The position numbers were made by a program, and so were the translations under genes. Shown in pieces: positions 27,272 through 36,653 of a stretch of 64,000 bases of DNA. This DNA comes from Rouxiella sp. WC2420. GTDB taxonomy: Bacteria > Pseudomonadota > Gammaproteobacteria > Enterobacterales > Enterobacteriaceae. Location: the NCBI RefSeq assembly GCF_041200025.1, contig NZ_CP165628.1, positions 2,976,001 through 3,040,000 of the forward strand. The letters are read 5' to 3'. The notes beneath the pieces are model-generated. The model was given only the letters and a program-made list of their open reading frames with translations. It made no database searches and had not been told where the DNA came from. The first letter of the stretch is position 1. Every line of letters starts with the position of its first letter.

Positions 27272-28185
27272 AATTTTCTCACTAAAATTATTTAATTAAA
27301 AATTACAGGAAATCGATTGTTTATGTTTCCCCGCATGTCGTAGTAAATATTAAAGTTCATTTACTGGCCCTCAAACTTTAGTGAAATATTAGTTATAAAT
27401 CTTGCTCTGGCTTATTTTACAACATTAGAAAATTATCTTAATGTTTGAAATTTAAATTGGAAGAGAAAATATTAGATCATTGATTTTGATACATAATATT
27501 TATAAGAAACTCAAAGATTCATATCGTTTTTTTATTGTATAGGTATATCGATCGATTTATAGCCTAAAAGGTCAGCTCAACACTTATTATCAAACATAAA
27601 CAGAATTAAAAACTTGCCCCTACAGCGGTTAGTATTCTAAAAAATACTCCTGTAAGCATTACAGAAAGCCTCATGATATGAAGTAATGACGATCAGTTAA
27701 AGGCCGGTTGAACGATCCCTTCACTACGAAAAAATCCGCAATAGGCTCTGTTTTCATATGTTTTATTTATCAATCGCTTGACCTCATCTCCCCCTTCACT
27801 ACAACTAACAATGCTCTTCCTGCCCTCGGCGATGTTCTTGACCTGGAGCTTATCATTCAGTTTTTGGCCGAAACAGGAACGTAACCTTTCGTAAACGACG
27901 CCTTCCGATGGACATTAGGTGTAGTGGATTTTCGGTATGGCGCTTGAGCAGTAATATTCCCTACACCAAATCGTTAGGACTGGCTGATAGCCATCAAAAC
28001 GGCGTTTCAATCGACGTCAATGGCAACAAATATGCTGGGTGGATACCTGTTGGTTCGCCAAGACACATACCCGAACTGCTGCGAGATCTTGAGTGCCTAA
28101 AGAAAATAGTTTTACTGGCATCAAGACGAGAAAGAAGTTATTCGAGAATAACGAAGGAAAGACCGTCAAAATGTCTTACGAAAAA
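27272..28185. other. AT-rich accessory stretch without an intact gene
   Basis: About 900 bases. The left part (27272-27650) is very AT-rich and probably holds the promoter of the orphan gene. The right part contains a coding-like but start-less minus-strand frame (27693-27914) and an open plus-strand frame from 27908 that runs through the eda terminator and is not believed. An AGTATT/AATACT hairpin lies near 27630-27650. It looks like decayed accessory DNA between yoaB and eda. Confidence 0.4.
27693..27914 (-). pseudogene. Possible C-terminal gene remnant
   Basis: A 73-codon minus-strand frame, closed by a stop just upstream and lacking an early ATG/GTG/TTG. Its composition is protein-like (QVKNIAEGRKSIVSCSEGG, then VKRLINKTYENRAYCGFF) with four Cys. 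It may be the tail of a lost secreted or envelope protein. No family was recognised, so this is weak evidence. Confidence 0.25.
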
Positions 28186-28219
28186 ACGCCATTCAGTGTT
28201 AACTAACTGGCGTTTTTTT
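28186..28219. terminator. Terminator after eda (bidirectional)
   Basis: ACGCCA/TGGCGT stem, extendable to include AGT/ACT, with a run of seven T on the plus strand and six T on the minus strand. It lies 41 bases past the eda stop and ends the zwf-pgl-eda operon. Confidence 0.8.
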
Positions 28220-28260
28220 GAGGTGGAGGCTTTTTTTCATCAAAAGACATCAGACAATCT

Positions 28261-28902
28261 TTAAGCTTTTGCGCCCGCTACGGCTTCACGCGCCAGCTGA
28301 GTGATACGATCGTAATCACCGCTTTCCAATGCATCGGCAGGAACCAACCAGGATCCGCCAATACAAAGCACGCTTTTCAATGCCAGATAGTCGCGGTAGT
28401 TGCCCGGTGTAATGCCGCCAGTGGGGCAGAAACGTACCTGAGGAAATGGCCCGGCGATGGCCTGCAGCGCTTTCACGCCGCCGTTGGCTTCGGCCGGGAA
28501 GAACTTGAATTCACGCAAACCCGCATCGAGACCCAGCATGAGTTCTGATACCGTACTGATACCCGGAATCAGGGGAATAGACCCTTCATTTGCAGCTTTC
28601 AGCAGCGCATCCGTCAGACCTGGGCTGATAGCAAACTGTGCTCCGGCAGCGGTCACTTCGGCTAACTGTGCCGGGTTAAGCACCGTGCCAGCGCCAAGGA
28701 TTGCATCTGGCACTTCTTTCGCAATCGCCCTGATAGCCTCGATAGCACAAGCCGTGCGCAGAGTCACTTCCAGCACGCGAACGCCACCGGCAACCAGCGC
28801 TTTCGCCAGCGGTACCGCGTGTTCGAGCTTGTTAATCACGATAACCGGCACGACCGGTCCCGAGGTCAGGATCTGTTCTGCGCTTGTTTTCCAGTTCTTC
28901 AT
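28261..28902 (-). CDS. eda: KDPG/KHG aldolase
   Basis: A 213-residue class I aldolase that cleaves 2-keto-3-deoxy-6-phosphogluconate to pyruvate and glyceraldehyde-3-phosphate in the Entner-Doudoroff pathway. Visible: the Schiff-base Lys in [13 protein letters not shown], the catalytic Glu in VLEVTLRT, and the phosphate loop [15 protein letters not shown]. The ATG at 28902 (MKNWKTS, as in E. coli) has GGAG six bases upstream. It is last in zwf-pgl-eda, 21 bases after pgl. The dehydratase edd that makes its substrate in E. coli is not present here. Confidence 0.97.
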   Translation of the reverse strand: MKNWKTSAEQILTSGPVVPVIVINKLEHAVPLAKALVAGGVRVLEVTLRTACAIEAIRAIAKEVPDAILGAGTVLNPAQLAEVTAAGAQFAISPGLTDALLKAANEGSIPLIPGISTVSELMLGLDAGLREFKFFPAEANGGVKALQAIAGPFPQVRFCPTGGITPGNYRDYLALKSVLCIGGSWLVPADALESGDYDRITQLAREAVAGAKA

Positions 28903-28923
28903 CATTTTCTCCATTTATGTCCG

Positions 28924-29616
28924 CTATGGGGTCCAATAGACCTCTACCGGCGTCTGTTGTTGATGCAGCAGTGCCCTCACGGGCATTTCATTTTGATCGG
29001 TGCCCTTATCGGCGCGCTCGTAAGCCTCGCGTTTGGATTCACCGGCCAACAGTAAATAGATTCGACGACTGTTGAGAAGCACGGGTAACGTCAGCGTCAT
29101 GCGCTCAATGGGCGCGGTTATCGGGGTAATCGCGATGCAACGTTTAGTCGACTGCAAATCCAGCGCTCTGGGCAGACTGGCACTGCCGGGAAACAGGGAG
29201 GCAATATGCCCGTCAACGCCCATGCCCAGAAGTGTGACGTCTGCAGGCAACTGTAAAGCCGTCAGCGCCTGTTCAGCACGAGCTTCCCCCTCCAGCGCAG
29301 TCAAGGCGTCGTTTTTTAATGCAATAAAGGTGGCTTTCGCCACCTCGCTTTGCAACAGACTATTGCGCACCATCTTTTCATTGCTGGAACCGTTATCGCT
29401 GGCAACCCAACGCTCATCGGCCAAGGTGATAGTCACCCTTCCCCAGTCAAGCTCCTGACGGGAAAGCTGCCGAAAAAGTTCAAGCGGCGTTCTGCCGCCT
29501 GAAACTATCAGCGTGGCCTGACCTCGTTCAGCAATGCCCTGCCTCAATGCGTCAGCCATTTTACCGGCCAGATTCTTTAACGCAGTCGCACCGGAAATTT
29601 CGACGAAATTGGCCAT
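28924..29616 (-). CDS. pgl: 6-phosphogluconolactonase, DevB/SOL type
   Basis: A 230-residue enzyme that hydrolyses 6-phosphogluconolactone to 6-phosphogluconate, the second step of the oxidative pentose phosphate pathway. DevB-type motifs: IVSGGRTPLELFRQL, the acidic TLADERWV, DVTLLGMGVDGHIASLFPG (catalytic His). The ATG at 29616 (MANFVE) has GAGG six bases upstream and is preferred over the in-frame ATG four codons earlier. E. coli uses a different, unrelated lactonase (YbhE) encoded elsewhere. A DevB gene next to zwf and eda is the Pseudomonas-like layout. It lies 42 bases after zwf. Confidence 0.95.
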   Translation of the reverse strand: MANFVEISGATALKNLAGKMADALRQGIAERGQATLIVSGGRTPLELFRQLSRQELDWGRVTITLADERWVASDNGSSNEKMVRNSLLQSEVAKATFIALKNDALTALEGEARAEQALTALQLPADVTLLGMGVDGHIASLFPGSASLPRALDLQSTKRCIAITPITAPIERMTLTLPVLLNSRRIYLLLAGESKREAYERADKGTDQNEMPVRALLHQQQTPVEVYWTP

Positions 29617-29658
29617 GTGGTGCCTCATAGTCCTGACGTAGCGTTAAAATACGGAGGA

Positions 29659-31134
29659 TTAGCCGAACTCGTTCCATGAACGACCATCTCGGGTAATCAT
29701 TGCCACTGAGGCAACAGGTCCCCAAGTACCCGCCTGATAAGGCTTAGGTGCTTCGTTCTCTGCCGACCATGCGTTGACGATGCCGTCGACCCATTTCCAG
29801 GCTTCTTCAACTTCGTCGCGGCGTACAAACAGCGCCTGGATACCGCGCATGGTCTCCAGCAGCAAACGCTCGTAAGCATCGGCAATGTGCTCTTCGTGGA
29901 AGGTTTCCGAGAAACTGAGATCCAGTTTAGTGGTTTGCAGGCGATGTTTATGCTCCAGACCCGGCACTTTGTTCAGTACTTCGATTTCGATACCTTCGTC
30001 CGGCTGAAGACGAATCGTCAGTTTATTCTGCGGCAGCTGCTGATAAGAGTCGCTGAACAGGTTCAGGGCCGGAGTCTTGAAATAGACCACAACTTCTGAG
30101 CATTTCGCAGGTAAACGCTTACCGGTGCGCAGGTAGAACGGCACGCCCGCCCACTGCCAGTTGTCGATATCAACACGAATGGCGACAAAGCTCTCAGTGT
30201 TGCTATTTTTAATTGCGCCCTCTTCTTCGAGGTAGCCAGGTACTTTTTTGCCCTGTACGAAGCCCGCAGTGTACTGACCACGAACGGTGGTTTCACGCAC
30301 GTTGGACTGGTCGATACGGCGCAGTGAACGCAGCACCTTAACTTTTTCGTTACGGATACTGTCAGTGCTCAGGTCCGCCGGAGGTGACATGGCAATCATG
30401 GTCAGGATCTGCAGCAAGTGGTTCTGAATCATGTCACGCATCTGCCCGGCTTTATCGAAGTAACCCCAACGGCCTTCGATACCGACTTCTTCCGCCACAG
30501 TAATCTGCACATGATCGATGGTGCGGTTATCCCAGTTGGAAGCAAACAGGTTATTGGCAAAACGCAGCGCCAGCAGGTTAAGAACGGTCTCTTTACCCAA
30601 ATAGTGGTCGATACGATAAACCTGGGTCTCGTTGAAATACTCGGCAACGCCGTCGTTGATTTCCTGAGAGGATTTAAGATCGGTACCCAGCGGTTTTTCC
30701 ATAACCACGCGCGCAGGCTCTTTGTTCAGACCTGCTTCACCCAAACCTTTACAGATAGCGGCAAAGGTGCTTGGCGGCATAGCGAAATAGTTGATGGTGG
30801 TGCGCTTGCTGGTATCAAGCATTTTACCGAGACGGTTGAAATGCTTTTGATCGTTGACGTCGAGATTACAGAACTCTAAACGCGCGGAAAGTTTTTCCCA
30901 CAGTTCAGGGTCCAGCTTCTCTTTCATAAAGGTGGTCAGCGCTTCTTTTACCACTTCGGTATAAGCTGCTTTATCCCATTCGGCACGGCCTACACCAATG
31001 ATTTTGGTGTCGTCATGAATGTGCCCAGCCTTTTCCAGCTGATACAGGGAAGGCAACAGCTTACGGCGAGCCAGATCGCCTTTAGCACCGAATATTACCA
31101 GGTCACACGCCTGGGCAGGTTGGTTTACCGCCAT
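29659..31134 (-). CDS. zwf: Glucose-6-phosphate 1-dehydrogenase
   Basis: A 491-residue enzyme, the exact E. coli length, oxidising glucose-6-phosphate with NADP+. Nucleotide-binding segment near the start VIFGAKGDLARRKLLPSLY; substrate-binding/catalytic motif RIDHYLGKETVLNLLALRFA; a structural NADP-type C-terminal region follows. It is the first gene of zwf-pgl-eda and divergent from its repressor gene hexR. Two HexR-type palindromes lie in the 388-base divergent promoter region. Confidence 0.98.
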   Translation of the reverse strand: MAVNQPAQACDLVIFGAKGDLARRKLLPSLYQLEKAGHIHDDTKIIGVGRAEWDKAAYTEVVKEALTTFMKEKLDPELWEKLSARLEFCNLDVNDQKHFNRLGKMLDTSKRTTINYFAMPPSTFAAICKGLGEAGLNKEPARVVMEKPLGTDLKSSQEINDGVAEYFNETQVYRIDHYLGKETVLNLLALRFANNLFASNWDNRTIDHVQITVAEEVGIEGRWGYFDKAGQMRDMIQNHLLQILTMIAMSPPADLSTDSIRNEKVKVLRSLRRIDQSNVRETTVRGQYTAGFVQGKKVPGYLEEEGAIKNSNTESFVAIRVDIDNWQWAGVPFYLRTGKRLPAKCSEVVVYFKTPALNLFSDSYQQLPQNKLTIRLQPDEGIEIEVLNKVPGLEHKHRLQTTKLDLSFSETFHEEHIADAYERLLLETMRGIQALFVRRDEVEEAWKWVDGIVNAWSAENEAPKPYQAGTWGPVASVAMITRDGRSWNEFG

Positions 31135-31179
31135 GTTCTTCTCCTTAGAGCAGGATATACCCTTTGCTTTTGGGTAGAT

Positions 31180-31194
31180 TGTAATTTTATTTCA
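31180..31194. promoter_or_regulatory. HexR operator, zwf-proximal
   Basis: TGTAATTTTATTTCA, close to the HexR consensus TGTAATTAAATTACA, 46 bases upstream of the zwf start. HexR is known to repress zwf in Enterobacterales and Pseudomonas and to release DNA on binding KDPG. Confidence 0.65.
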
Positions 31195-31331
31195 ACCGAT
31201 TTGCGTTTCAGCAACAATGTACTCTGATCGGGCAGAGGCAGTAAACCAAGATCTAAGGCATTAATAAATGAATAAAAATCCACATAATTTGTCATGGTTG
31301 TAAAATCGGCTAACCTGTAAGCAAGGGTTGC

Positions 31332-31346
31332 TGTAATTTTATGACA
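31332..31346. promoter_or_regulatory. HexR operator, second site in the zwf-hexR region
   Basis: TGTAATTTTATGACA, again with TGTAA/TnACA arms, placed between the two divergent promoters. Confidence 0.6.
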
Positions 31347-31522
31347 AATTTGAACATTAATTACCATATTGAAACTTAGATCTAGCTCATAGTCTGGAAA
31401 AAAAAGCTTGGATTTCACCAGATTGTGTCTGCCACCACCTTCACCGTCGTAGTATATTTTCATCAAACTGACATGATTTCTCCTTTTCGTTGAAATCGAT
31501 GAAACCTATCGAGTGGTCGCCC

Positions 31523-32392
31523 ATGAATACGCTGGAAAAAATACTCAGCTTTTTGGATATCCTCAGCAAATCTGAAAGAAAGGTTGCCGAAGTTATCCTT
31601 GCTGACCCCCAAACTGCCATCCATTCAAGTATCGCCACGCTGGCAAAAATGGCGGATGTAAGTGAACCCACCGTTAACCGCTTTTGCCGCCGTCTCGAAA
31701 CCAAAGGATTCCCTGACTTCAAACTTCAGTTAGCCCAAAGTCTGGCTAACGGAACGCCATACGTAAACCGCAATGTCGAAGAAACTGACAGCGTCGAAGC
31801 CTACAGTGCCAAAATTTTTGAATCTGCCATGGCCAGTCTTGAGCAGGTCAAAAACACATTGGACATCACAGCGGTTAACCGGGCAGTCGATTTACTGACT
31901 CAGGCGAAGAAAATTTCGTTCTTCGGGCTTGGCGCTTCGGCTGCTGTGGCACATGATGCAATGAACAAGTTTTTCCGTTTTAACATTCCGGTAATATATT
32001 TTGATGATATCGTAATGCAACGAATGAGCTGTATGAATTCGGGCGATGGCGACGTTGTAGTGCTGATTTCTCATACCGGCCGCACGAAAAACTTAGTGGA
32101 GCTTGCTCATCTTGCCCGTGAAAACGACGCCACGGTGATTGCTATCACTTCCCGTGATACCCCTCTGGCCTATGAGGCGACACTCTCGCTGCTGCTTGAC
32201 GTGCCGGAAGACACAGACGTATATATGCCAATGGTTTCACGCCTGGCCCAGCTAACACTGATTGATGTACTGGCGACCGGATTTATTCTGCGCCGAGGCG
32301 CTAAATTCAGGGATAACCTGAAGCGGGTCAAAGAATCCCTGCGAGATTCGCGCTTTGATAAAGGGGTATCGGCTCCCCCTCGCTCAGAATAA
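31523..32392 (+). CDS. hexR: HexR, RpiR-family regulator of hexose metabolism
   Basis: A 289-residue regulator. The N-terminal RpiR-type helix-turn-helix contains SKSERKVAEVILADP and SEPTVNRFCRRLETKGFPDF; the C-terminal SIS phosphosugar-binding domain has FFGLGASAAVAHDAMNKFFR and VVVLISHTGRTKNLVELA. The ATG at 31523 gives the E. coli length; the longer frame from 31490 is not supported. Divergent from zwf, with matching operators in this region and before pykA. It is expected to sense KDPG and adjust zwf-pgl-eda and pykA. Confidence 0.95.
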   Translation: MNTLEKILSFLDILSKSERKVAEVILADPQTAIHSSIATLAKMADVSEPTVNRFCRRLETKGFPDFKLQLAQSLANGTPYVNRNVEETDSVEAYSAKIFESAMASLEQVKNTLDITAVNRAVDLLTQAKKISFFGLGASAAVAHDAMNKFFRFNIPVIYFDDIVMQRMSCMNSGDGDVVVLISHTGRTKNLVELAHLARENDATVIAITSRDTPLAYEATLSLLLDVPEDTDVYMPMVSRLAQLTLIDVLATGFILRRGAKFRDNLKRVKESLRDSRFDKGVSAPPRSE

Positions 32393-32556
32393 TTGCGTGA
32401 GGTTGCTGATGTTTTTATCTGAATACCTTTGTTACAATGTTGTTAAATACCAGGGTCTGGTCCAGATGAGTGGGTACTTTATTACTACAGCTGCCAAGAA
32501 CCAGACAAAATTGACGGGATATCAACGGCTTTAGTCATGCGAAGGGTGTCATAATT

Positions 32557-32573
32557 TTGTATTAAAATTACAA
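32557..32573. promoter_or_regulatory. HexR operator upstream of pykA
   Basis: TTGTATTAAAATTACAA, a near-perfect palindrome matching the HexR consensus, 69 bases before the pykA start. Confidence 0.7.
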
Positions 32574-32641
32574 TCATCACCCTTTATGTTGATAACCGGA
32601 TTTTAGCAATACCAATGCCTAACAAGTCAACGGAGTAATGC

Positions 32642-34084
32642 ATGTCCAGAAGGCTCAGAAGAACCAAAATCGTCACCACCCTCGGCCCGGCAACGGACCG
32701 CGACAATAATCTTGAAAAAGTGATTGCCGCCGGTGCCAACGTTGTTCGCCTCAACTTCTCTCACGGCACTCCGGAAGATCACCAGCTTCGTGCTGATAAA
32801 GTGCGCGAAATCGCCGCCAGACTTGGTCGTCATGTCGCTATTCTTGGCGACCTGCAAGGTCCAAAGATTCGAGTTTCCACCTTCAAAGAAGGCAAAGTCT
32901 TTCTCAATATTGGCGATAAGTTCCTGCTTGATGCCAATATGGGCAAAGGTGAAGGCGATAAAGAAAAAGTCGGTATCGATTATAAAGGGCTGCCCGCAGA
33001 CGTCGTGCCCGGCGATATTTTGCTGCTCGATGACGGCCGTGTGCAATTAAAAGTATTGGAAGTTCAGGGTGTTAAAGTGTTTACCGAAGTCACGGTGGGC
33101 GGCCCTCTGTCTAACAATAAAGGCATCAACAAGCTGGGCGGCGGCCTTTCAGCCGAAGCGCTGACCGAAAAAGACAAAGCCGATATTATCACTGCTGCAA
33201 AAATTGGCGTTGATTTCCTGGCCGTGTCTTTCCCGCGCACGGGTGAAGACCTTAACTACGCTCGCCGTCTGGCGCGCGATGCAGGCTGTCACGCCAAGAT
33301 CGTTTCTAAAGTTGAACGTGCAGAAGCCGTGGCCTCGGACGCAGCCATGGATGACATTATCTTGGCCTCTGACGTAGTGATGGTGGCTCGTGGTGATCTG
33401 GGGGTTGAAATCGGCGATCCTGAGCTGGTGGGTATTCAGAAGAAGCTGATCCGCCGCGCTCGCACGCTCAACCGCGCCGTGATAACCGCCACGCAGATGA
33501 TGGAGTCAATGATTACCAACCCGATGCCAACCCGTGCGGAAGTGATGGACGTTGCCAACGCCGTGCTGGACGGAACGGATGCAGTAATGCTGTCAGCAGA
33601 AACGGCGGCAGGGCAATATCCGGCAGAAACCGTGGCCGCGATGGCACGCGTTTGCCTTGGCGCCGAGAAAATTCCAAGTATCAATGTTTCCAAGCACCGT
33701 CTTGACATTGAATTTGACAATATTGAAGAAACGATTGCGATGTCGGCAATGTATGCGGCAAACCATCAAAAAGGCGTTACTGCAATTATCTCTCTCACCG
33801 AGTCAGGTAGAACGCCGCTTATCATGTCACGAATCAGCTCGGGGCTGCCTATTTTTGCCATGTCACGGCATGAACACACGCTGAACCTCACTGCGATGTA
33901 TCGCGGCGTGACGCCAGTGTTTTTCGACAGCCACAACGACGGTGTTGTTGCCGCCGTTGACGCCGTTAATCTGCTGCGTGATAAAGGCTACTTGCTGTCC
34001 GGCGACATTGTTATCGTCACTCAGGGTGATGTGATGAGCACTACCGGCACGACCAACACCACCCGCGTACTGACTGTCGACTAA
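32642..34084 (+). CDS. pykA: Pyruvate kinase II
   Basis: A 480-residue glycolytic enzyme converting phosphoenolpyruvate and ADP to pyruvate and ATP. Motifs: [14 protein letters not shown] at the N-terminus, VVRLNFSHG, the active-site block with [13 protein letters not shown] and [13 protein letters not shown], and [24 protein letters not shown] lies upstream of the ATG. It follows hexR in the E. coli order and carries its own HexR site, so it is probably separately transcribed. Confidence 0.98.
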   Translation: MSRRLRRTKIVTTLGPATDRDNNLEKVIAAGANVVRLNFSHGTPEDHQLRADKVREIAARLGRHVAILGDLQGPKIRVSTFKEGKVFLNIGDKFLLDANMGKGEGDKEKVGIDYKGLPADVVPGDILLLDDGRVQLKVLEVQGVKVFTEVTVGGPLSNNKGINKLGGGLSAEALTEKDKADIITAAKIGVDFLAVSFPRTGEDLNYARRLARDAGCHAKIVSKVERAEAVASDAAMDDIILASDVVMVARGDLGVEIGDPELVGIQKKLIRRARTLNRAVITATQMMESMITNPMPTRAEVMDVANAVLDGTDAVMLSAETAAGQYPAETVAAMARVCLGAEKIPSINVSKHRLDIEFDNIEETIAMSAMYAANHQKGVTAIISLTESGRTPLIMSRISSGLPIFAMSRHEHTLNLTAMYRGVTPVFFDSHNDGVVAAVDAVNLLRDKGYLLSGDIVIVTQGDVMSTTGTTNTTRVLTVD

Positions 34085-34109
34085 TTTACACTCTCGGATT
34101 GCCGACAAC

Positions 34110-34141
34110 AAAAAACCGGCCAAGGCCGGTTTTTTGTTTTT
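34110..34141. terminator. Bidirectional terminator between pykA and lpxM
   Basis: An 11-base AAAAACCGGCC/GGCCGGTTTTT palindrome with an AA loop and T-rich ends in both directions, between the convergent pykA and lpxM genes. Confidence 0.9.
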
Positions 34142-34195
34142 ACAACGCTAAATGAAAATCCGCAGCGTTTTCTTTCCGATGCTAGCTTCTGAAAA

Positions 34196-35173
34196 TCACT
34201 TATAGGGATAAAGTTCGTCGCGATCGTAAGGCTCTTTCAAATCATCTTTACGGGTCTTCAGCAGCTTGAGGATCCAGGTATATTGCTCTGGATTTGGCCC
34301 CACCAACACCTCAACCTCTTCGTTCATACGACGGGCGATAGTAACATCGTCGGCGGTGGCTAAATCGTACATCGGCGGACGCACAAAAATATCCAGCCGA
34401 TGCTCGCTGCCATTGTAAACCGGGAACAGCGGCACGATTTCGGCACGGCAGACTTTCATCAAGCGACCCACTGCCGGTAACGTAGCTTTGTAAGTGGCAA
34501 AGAAATCGACAAACTCACTGTGTTCGGCACCGTGGTCCTGATCGGGAAGATAATAGCCCCAATATCCCTGACGCACCGAGCTGATAAACGGCTTGATGCC
34601 GTCATTACGGGCATGCATGCGCCCACCGAAACGGCGTCGCACCGCGTTCCACAAATAGTCAGTGAGCGGATTCCTTTGATTATGGAACATCGCAGCCATC
34701 GGCTGACCCTCTGCGGCCAGCAGCATCGCCGGGACATCCACTGCCCAGCCGTGCGGGACCAGAAAAATAATGTTCTTCCCTTCGGCCTTAAGCTTTTCGA
34801 TGATCTCGCGGTCGTGCCAGTGCACCCGTTGCTGAATACTTTTGGTCTTACCACGAATCGCCAACTCGGCCATCATCACCATCGACTGCGGAGCTGCGGC
34901 GAACATATCATCAATGATCTCTTCACGACGCGCTTCAGATAGCTCTGGCAGACAATAAAACAGGTTGATCTGCGCCCGACGTCTGGCACCCTTGGCATAT
35001 TTGCCCACCAAACGGCCTAGTCCGCCCAATAGCGGGTCACGAAAAGAGGCGGGAAGGCACGCCAATCCTGCCATTACGCCGACACCCAGCCAAATGCCCC
35101 AATAGCGCGGATGAAAGAAGGCTTTTTGAAACTGTGGAATAAATTCCACAGTTGATTTTTTTTCTGATTGCAT
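34196..35173 (-). CDS. lpxM: Lipid A myristoyltransferase LpxM (MsbB)
   Basis: A 325-residue inner-membrane acyltransferase that adds the last secondary acyl chain (usually myristate) to Kdo2-lipid A. N-terminal membrane segment [20 protein letters not shown]; the catalytic His/Glu motif region [13 protein letters not shown]; further signature [20 protein letters not shown]. High similarity to E. coli LpxM along the whole length. It is downstream of mepM with a 129-base gap, as in E. coli. Confidence 0.97.
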   Translation of the reverse strand: MQSEKKSTVEFIPQFQKAFFHPRYWGIWLGVGVMAGLACLPASFRDPLLGGLGRLVGKYAKGARRRAQINLFYCLPELSEARREEIIDDMFAAAPQSMVMMAELAIRGKTKSIQQRVHWHDREIIEKLKAEGKNIIFLVPHGWAVDVPAMLLAAEGQPMAAMFHNQRNPLTDYLWNAVRRRFGGRMHARNDGIKPFISSVRQGYWGYYLPDQDHGAEHSEFVDFFATYKATLPAVGRLMKVCRAEIVPLFPVYNGSEHRLDIFVRPPMYDLATADDVTIARRMNEEVEVLVGPNPEQYTWILKLLKTRKDDLKEPYDRDELYPYK

Positions 35174-35302
35174 CCGTTAACTCATAAGCTTTTTATACTA
35201 ATTATAAAATCCAATCTTCCAATGATAAGTGCCAAGAATTAATTTGCAATGAATGTTATCGCCCGAATTTACGGGCGACAGTATTCAACCAAAGGAAAAG
35301 GT

Positions 35303-36634
35303 TCAGATTTTTAGCTGAGGCATGACCTCACGCACGGTTGCCAGATAGTCTTTAAGGTCTTTACCGCTCAAGCCTTCTGAACGCGGCAGCTTGGCGGTAA
35401 GCGGGTTAACGGCAATATTATTGATCCATACTTCAAAATGCAGATGAGGCCCGGTGGAACGACCGGTATTGCCCGATAAACCAATGCGATCGCCACGCTT
35501 CACTTTCTGCCCCGGTTTGACCAACGCCCTGCGCAGGTGCATATAGCGGGTCATATATTGACGCCCGTGGCGAATGGCCACATAGTTACCGGCTGCTCCC
35601 CCTCCTTTCACTACCATTACTTCACCGTCGCCGACGGCCAGTACCGGCGTACCAATGGGTACCGCAAAATCTACACCGCGATGTGGGGCGATACGCCCGG
35701 TGACCGGGTTTAGACGACGCGGGTTAAAGTTTGAAGAAACGCGATACTGCTTGAGGGTCGGGAAGCGCAGGAAGCCGCGTGCGAGGCCGCTACCCGAGCG
35801 GTCGTAGAACTTGCCGTCTTCAGCACGAATGGCGTAATAATCTTTACCGCCCGTGCGCAAATGCACGCCCGAAAGTTCGCTCTGCTGGCTCTTGCCATCG
35901 AGCATTTCGCGCGACATTAAAACCGAGAACTGATCGCCTGCGCGCAGTTTTCTGAAATCCATCTGCCATTGCAGGGCCTTTACCACAGCGCCAATTTCGG
36001 CATTGGTAAGCCCGGCCTCTTTGGCGCTGCTGACAAAGCTACCGTCGAGCGTGCCTTTAAGGACCTGGTCCTGCCACTCGCCTTTCAGCGTTTCTGTCGA
36101 GGCTTTAAAACCCGTTCCGCTGCGATCGAAAGTCACCGTTTCACGACGCGACTTCTCCCAGGTTACGCGCTGGAGATCGCCGTCGTCATTCAAGGTCCAT
36201 GACAGCTGCTGGCCTATCTTCAGATTGCGCAAATCGCTGTTGCTGGATGCCAGCGCCGTGATGTCCGACATATCAATGCCGTACTGATTCAGAATGCTGC
36301 TGAGGGTATCACCGGTAGAGACCACGTATTCGTGAACACCCTTCTCGTTCTCGGTTTTATCATCGAGCTCGTCTTGCGGGATATCGGTAGTGGCTGGCGT
36401 GTCTTCGTCAATGGGTTCGCTGGCTTCAGGCAGCAGAGATCGCATCTGCTGGCTGTCGAGCATAATTTGCTTTGCTAGAGGTTTCCCCTGATATCCATCT
36501 TGATCCAATTCATAAACAACGGGTTTCCAGACGGCAACAGCAAGAGTAACGATGGTCAAAGACCCCAGCATGAGGCGATGAGGTCGAGGAAGATTGTTGA
36601 ATGCCAGAGCAATCGATCGGGCTAATAGCTGCAC
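35303..36634 (-). CDS. mepM: Murein DD-endopeptidase MepM
   Basis: A 443-residue periplasmic, membrane-anchored M23 metallopeptidase that cuts peptidoglycan cross-links during growth. An N-terminal membrane anchor (LMLGSLTIVTLAVAVW), a LysM-type domain (HEYVVSTGDTLSSILNQYGI, about residues 100-145), an OapA-like middle region, and the M23 domain with zinc ligands in PHRGVDFA and GPHLHFEVWIN. The start is GTG at 36634 with AAGGAC upstream. It lies 19 bases after znuA and is likely cotranscribed with it, as in E. coli. Confidence 0.96.
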   Translation of the reverse strand: MQLLARSIALAFNNLPRPHRLMLGSLTIVTLAVAVWKPVVYELDQDGYQGKPLAKQIMLDSQQMRSLLPEASEPIDEDTPATTDIPQDELDDKTENEKGVHEYVVSTGDTLSSILNQYGIDMSDITALASSNSDLRNLKIGQQLSWTLNDDGDLQRVTWEKSRRETVTFDRSGTGFKASTETLKGEWQDQVLKGTLDGSFVSSAKEAGLTNAEIGAVVKALQWQMDFRKLRAGDQFSVLMSREMLDGKSQQSELSGVHLRTGGKDYYAIRAEDGKFYDRSGSGLARGFLRFPTLKQYRVSSNFNPRRLNPVTGRIAPHRGVDFAVPIGTPVLAVGDGEVMVVKGGGAAGNYVAIRHGRQYMTRYMHLRRALVKPGQKVKRGDRIGLSGNTGRSTGPHLHFEVWINNIAVNPLTAKLPRSEGLSGKDLKDYLATVREVMPQLKI

Positions 36635-36653
36635 TTGTAACAGTCCTTATGGC

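Noticed and set aside
27908-28264. Open plus-strand frame of 118 codons
   Set aside because: It runs through the eda terminator, has no ribosome site and no family resemblance; probably chance.
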